The position numbers and the translations under genes were made by a program. Shown one piece after another: positions 5,749-7,126 of a stretch of DNA of 7,126 nt; within the stretch, counting starts at the first letter, position 1, and each line of letters begins with the position of its first letter. Source of the DNA: Armatimonadota bacterium (GTDB lineage: Bacteria; Armatimonadota; Zipacnadia; Zipacnadales; UBA11051); NCBI GenBank assembly GCA_003542955.1, contig DPJP01000488.1, forward strand, positions 3,895 through 11,020, in the 5' to 3' direction. A model generated the notes under the pieces. That model saw only the letters and a program-made list of their open reading frames with translations, had not been told where the DNA came from and ran no database searches.

Positions 5749-7126
5749 TCACCTCTTGTCACCGCCGAGGCCAGAGGAACCCGGAACGCGTTCACTCCCT
5801 CTATCGTCCGCTGCGGGAAGTAGAACTCCTTCGTCGTGCTTCCCTCGATCTGCAGCCCGTGGTCATAGGTCACAACGATGTGCCGCTTCCCGTCGACCTG
5901 CTCGATGCGCTCGATCTCGTACCCGTGCGTGTAGCCATTCCCGTGCGTCACGATCATCCACACGCCTGAGAGCACTCTGCCGAGCGGCAGCTCGCCGTCG
6001 GTGACGAAGGCGTCATACGCCCCGCCGTCGGCGACGCGCACATCATCGGCGATCCTGCCCGTGTAGGCCGATATCTCCGTCTCGATGCTCCAGCCATCGG
6101 CCGACAGCGCCTCGCCCTCGAACAGCCACCCGCCGGCCGGGACACCATCGACAGTCCGCAGCACGCCGAGTCGGCCCTGCAGGCGGACGCCGTCAGCGGT
6201 CGAGCGCTCCGGGTAGGGCGCCTCGTCCATCGTCGAGATGATCGTGTCGACCGTGTTGCCGTGCGTGATCCGCAGCGCGACGGCACCTTCGTCCGCCGGT
6301 GTCAGTTCGACGCGCTCGACCTTGTCGATGAATGGCTTGCCGTCAAAAGGCTCCTCGACGGCGGCGAAGCAACTGCGCAGCGGGCCCTCGCCCTGCCGCC
6401 TCAGCACCAACTGCGGCATCCAGTACCCGAAGGCCTTCTGGGTGTCGTTGCCTGCCCGTCGCGGTGAGAGGCTCTTGCCCAGGAAGACATCCATCGGCCC
6501 ATCGGCGGTCACGTGGGCACGGACGCCCTTCGCGGGTTCGTCGAGGTATGTGAAGGTCGTCGTCACCGCGCCGTCCGCCGCGCCGCTGGCCATGTCGCGC
6601 AGTACGCCCCACACGTTGAACTGCGACTGCTCATCGCGCGGCTCGACCCACTCCTCGCCCGCCTCGAGCATCGTCTCCCGCCGGCCGGGCAGGTCGATGT
6701 CACAGGTTGCGGTCATGTCGTCATCGCCGCTGCCGTGCAGCAGCCAGTCATGCGTCTGCCCGCCCTGCACGCGGAAGAGGTCCACCACATACGCGTCGGC
6801 GGCCGACACGGGCACGGTCAATAGCAGCCTGCGGTAGAGGTCGACTCCCTCGATGTCCCCGTACGCGCGAACGCCGTCGGCCTCAACCATCGATACGCCG
6901 TTGAGGTCGGGGTAATAGGCCAGCAGGTCGCCGTCGGAGCCCGCGCCGCGCTGGTCGCGCCGGTCGATGGCAACGAGATTGTGCCCGATGGTGCTGATGT
7001 TCCACTTGCGCACCTGGGTGTGGGTATAGCCGAGGTCGCACAGCATCTCGCGCCCCTTGGCGAACAGCAGCAGGTTGAGGCAGTCGAGGTGTGAGTGGCC
7101 GTAGGCGCCGGAGAAGTGCAGCTGCG
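5745..7126 (-). CDS. Heparinase II/III-like protein, C-terminal part (partial)
   Basis: The frame is open to the right edge (first complete codon at 7124-7122), so only the last 459 residues are seen and the start lies outside the window. The visible part begins in the heparinase II/III-like domain with AYGHSHLDCLN (His10 and His12 of the fragment), then MLCDLGY (Asp30), then TIGHNLVAID (His48). In Pedobacter heparinase II the corresponding HxH, Asp and His positions include a catalytic His and zinc ligands, and the spacing of HxH to Asp here is similar. The rest is a beta-rich C-terminal region with VVDLFRVQGGQTHDW, typical of the family. Proteins of this type are usually exported lyases that cleave uronate-containing polysaccharides by beta-elimination. 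The actual substrate and the signal peptide cannot be judged. Its stop TAA overlaps the small gene's TAG by 3 bases, and no terminator follows. Confidence 0.88.
   Translation of the reverse strand, partial: QLHFSGAYGHSHLDCLNLLLFAKGREMLCDLGYTHTQVRKWNISTIGHNLVAIDRRDQRGAGSDGDLLAYYPDLNGVSMVEADGVRAYGDIEGVDLYRRLLLTVPVSAADAYVVDLFRVQGGQTHDWLLHGSGDDDMTATCDIDLPGRRETMLEAGEEWVEPRDEQSQFNVWGVLRDMASGAADGAVTTTFTYLDEPAKGVRAHVTADGPMDVFLGKSLSPRRAGNDTQKAFGYWMPQLVLRRQGEGPLRSCFAAVEEPFDGKPFIDKVERVELTPADEGAVALRITHGNTVDTIISTMDEAPYPERSTADGVRLQGRLGVLRTVDGVPAGGWLFEGEALSADGWSIETEISAYTGRIADDVRVADGGAYDAFVTDGELPLGRVLSGVWMIVTHGNGYTHGYEIERIEQVDGKRHIVVTYDHGLQIEGSTTKEFYFPQRTIEGVNAFRVPLASAVTRGD

Overview
The window looks like chromosomal DNA from a GC-rich, diderm (Gram-negative type) bacterium. 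The evidence is GC-rich coding throughout, a secreted beta-barrel-like protein ending in phenylalanine, Shine-Dalgarno sites, and sigma-70-type TATAAT boxes. A heparinase II/III-like protein together with several amidohydrolase-2 proteins is a mix common in saccharolytic phyla such as Armatimonadota or Planctomycetota. That placement is inference, since there is no marker gene here that settles it.

Layout from left to right. Positions 1-432 have no convincing gene. They hold three long imperfect palindromes (37-116, 148-243, 317-392) and a regular four-tract G-quadruplex motif on the minus strand (260-284), which resembles a cluster of REP-like palindromic repeats. Four minus-strand genes follow. 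They are a divergent amidohydrolase-2 protein that has lost several metal-ligand positions (433-1203), an outer-membrane beta-barrel protein with its own promoter and terminator (1345-2157), and two tandem paralogous amidohydrolases with an intact metal site (2347-3120 and 3273-4025). Divergent from these is argG on the plus strand (4186-5391), with a good TTGCCA-18-TATAAT promoter and a hairpin terminator.

After argG comes the most unusual gene, a 72-residue plus-strand protein (5530-5748). It looks like sigma-70 region 2 (2.1 to 2.4) on its own, with a strong ribosome binding site and a stop codon that overlaps, tail to tail, the stop of the next gene. That next gene is a minus-strand heparinase II/III-like protein (5745 to the right edge), whose N-terminal part lies outside the window.

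Functionally, argG is housekeeping arginine biosynthesis. The tandem amidohydrolases probably act on the same or related small substrates that I cannot name. The beta-barrel and the polysaccharide lyase-like protein act at or outside the envelope. No single pathway visibly links the genes. The parts that ordinary annotation would miss are the stand-alone sigma region 2 protein, the repeat cluster with the G-quadruplex motif, and the amidohydrolase with a degraded metal site.
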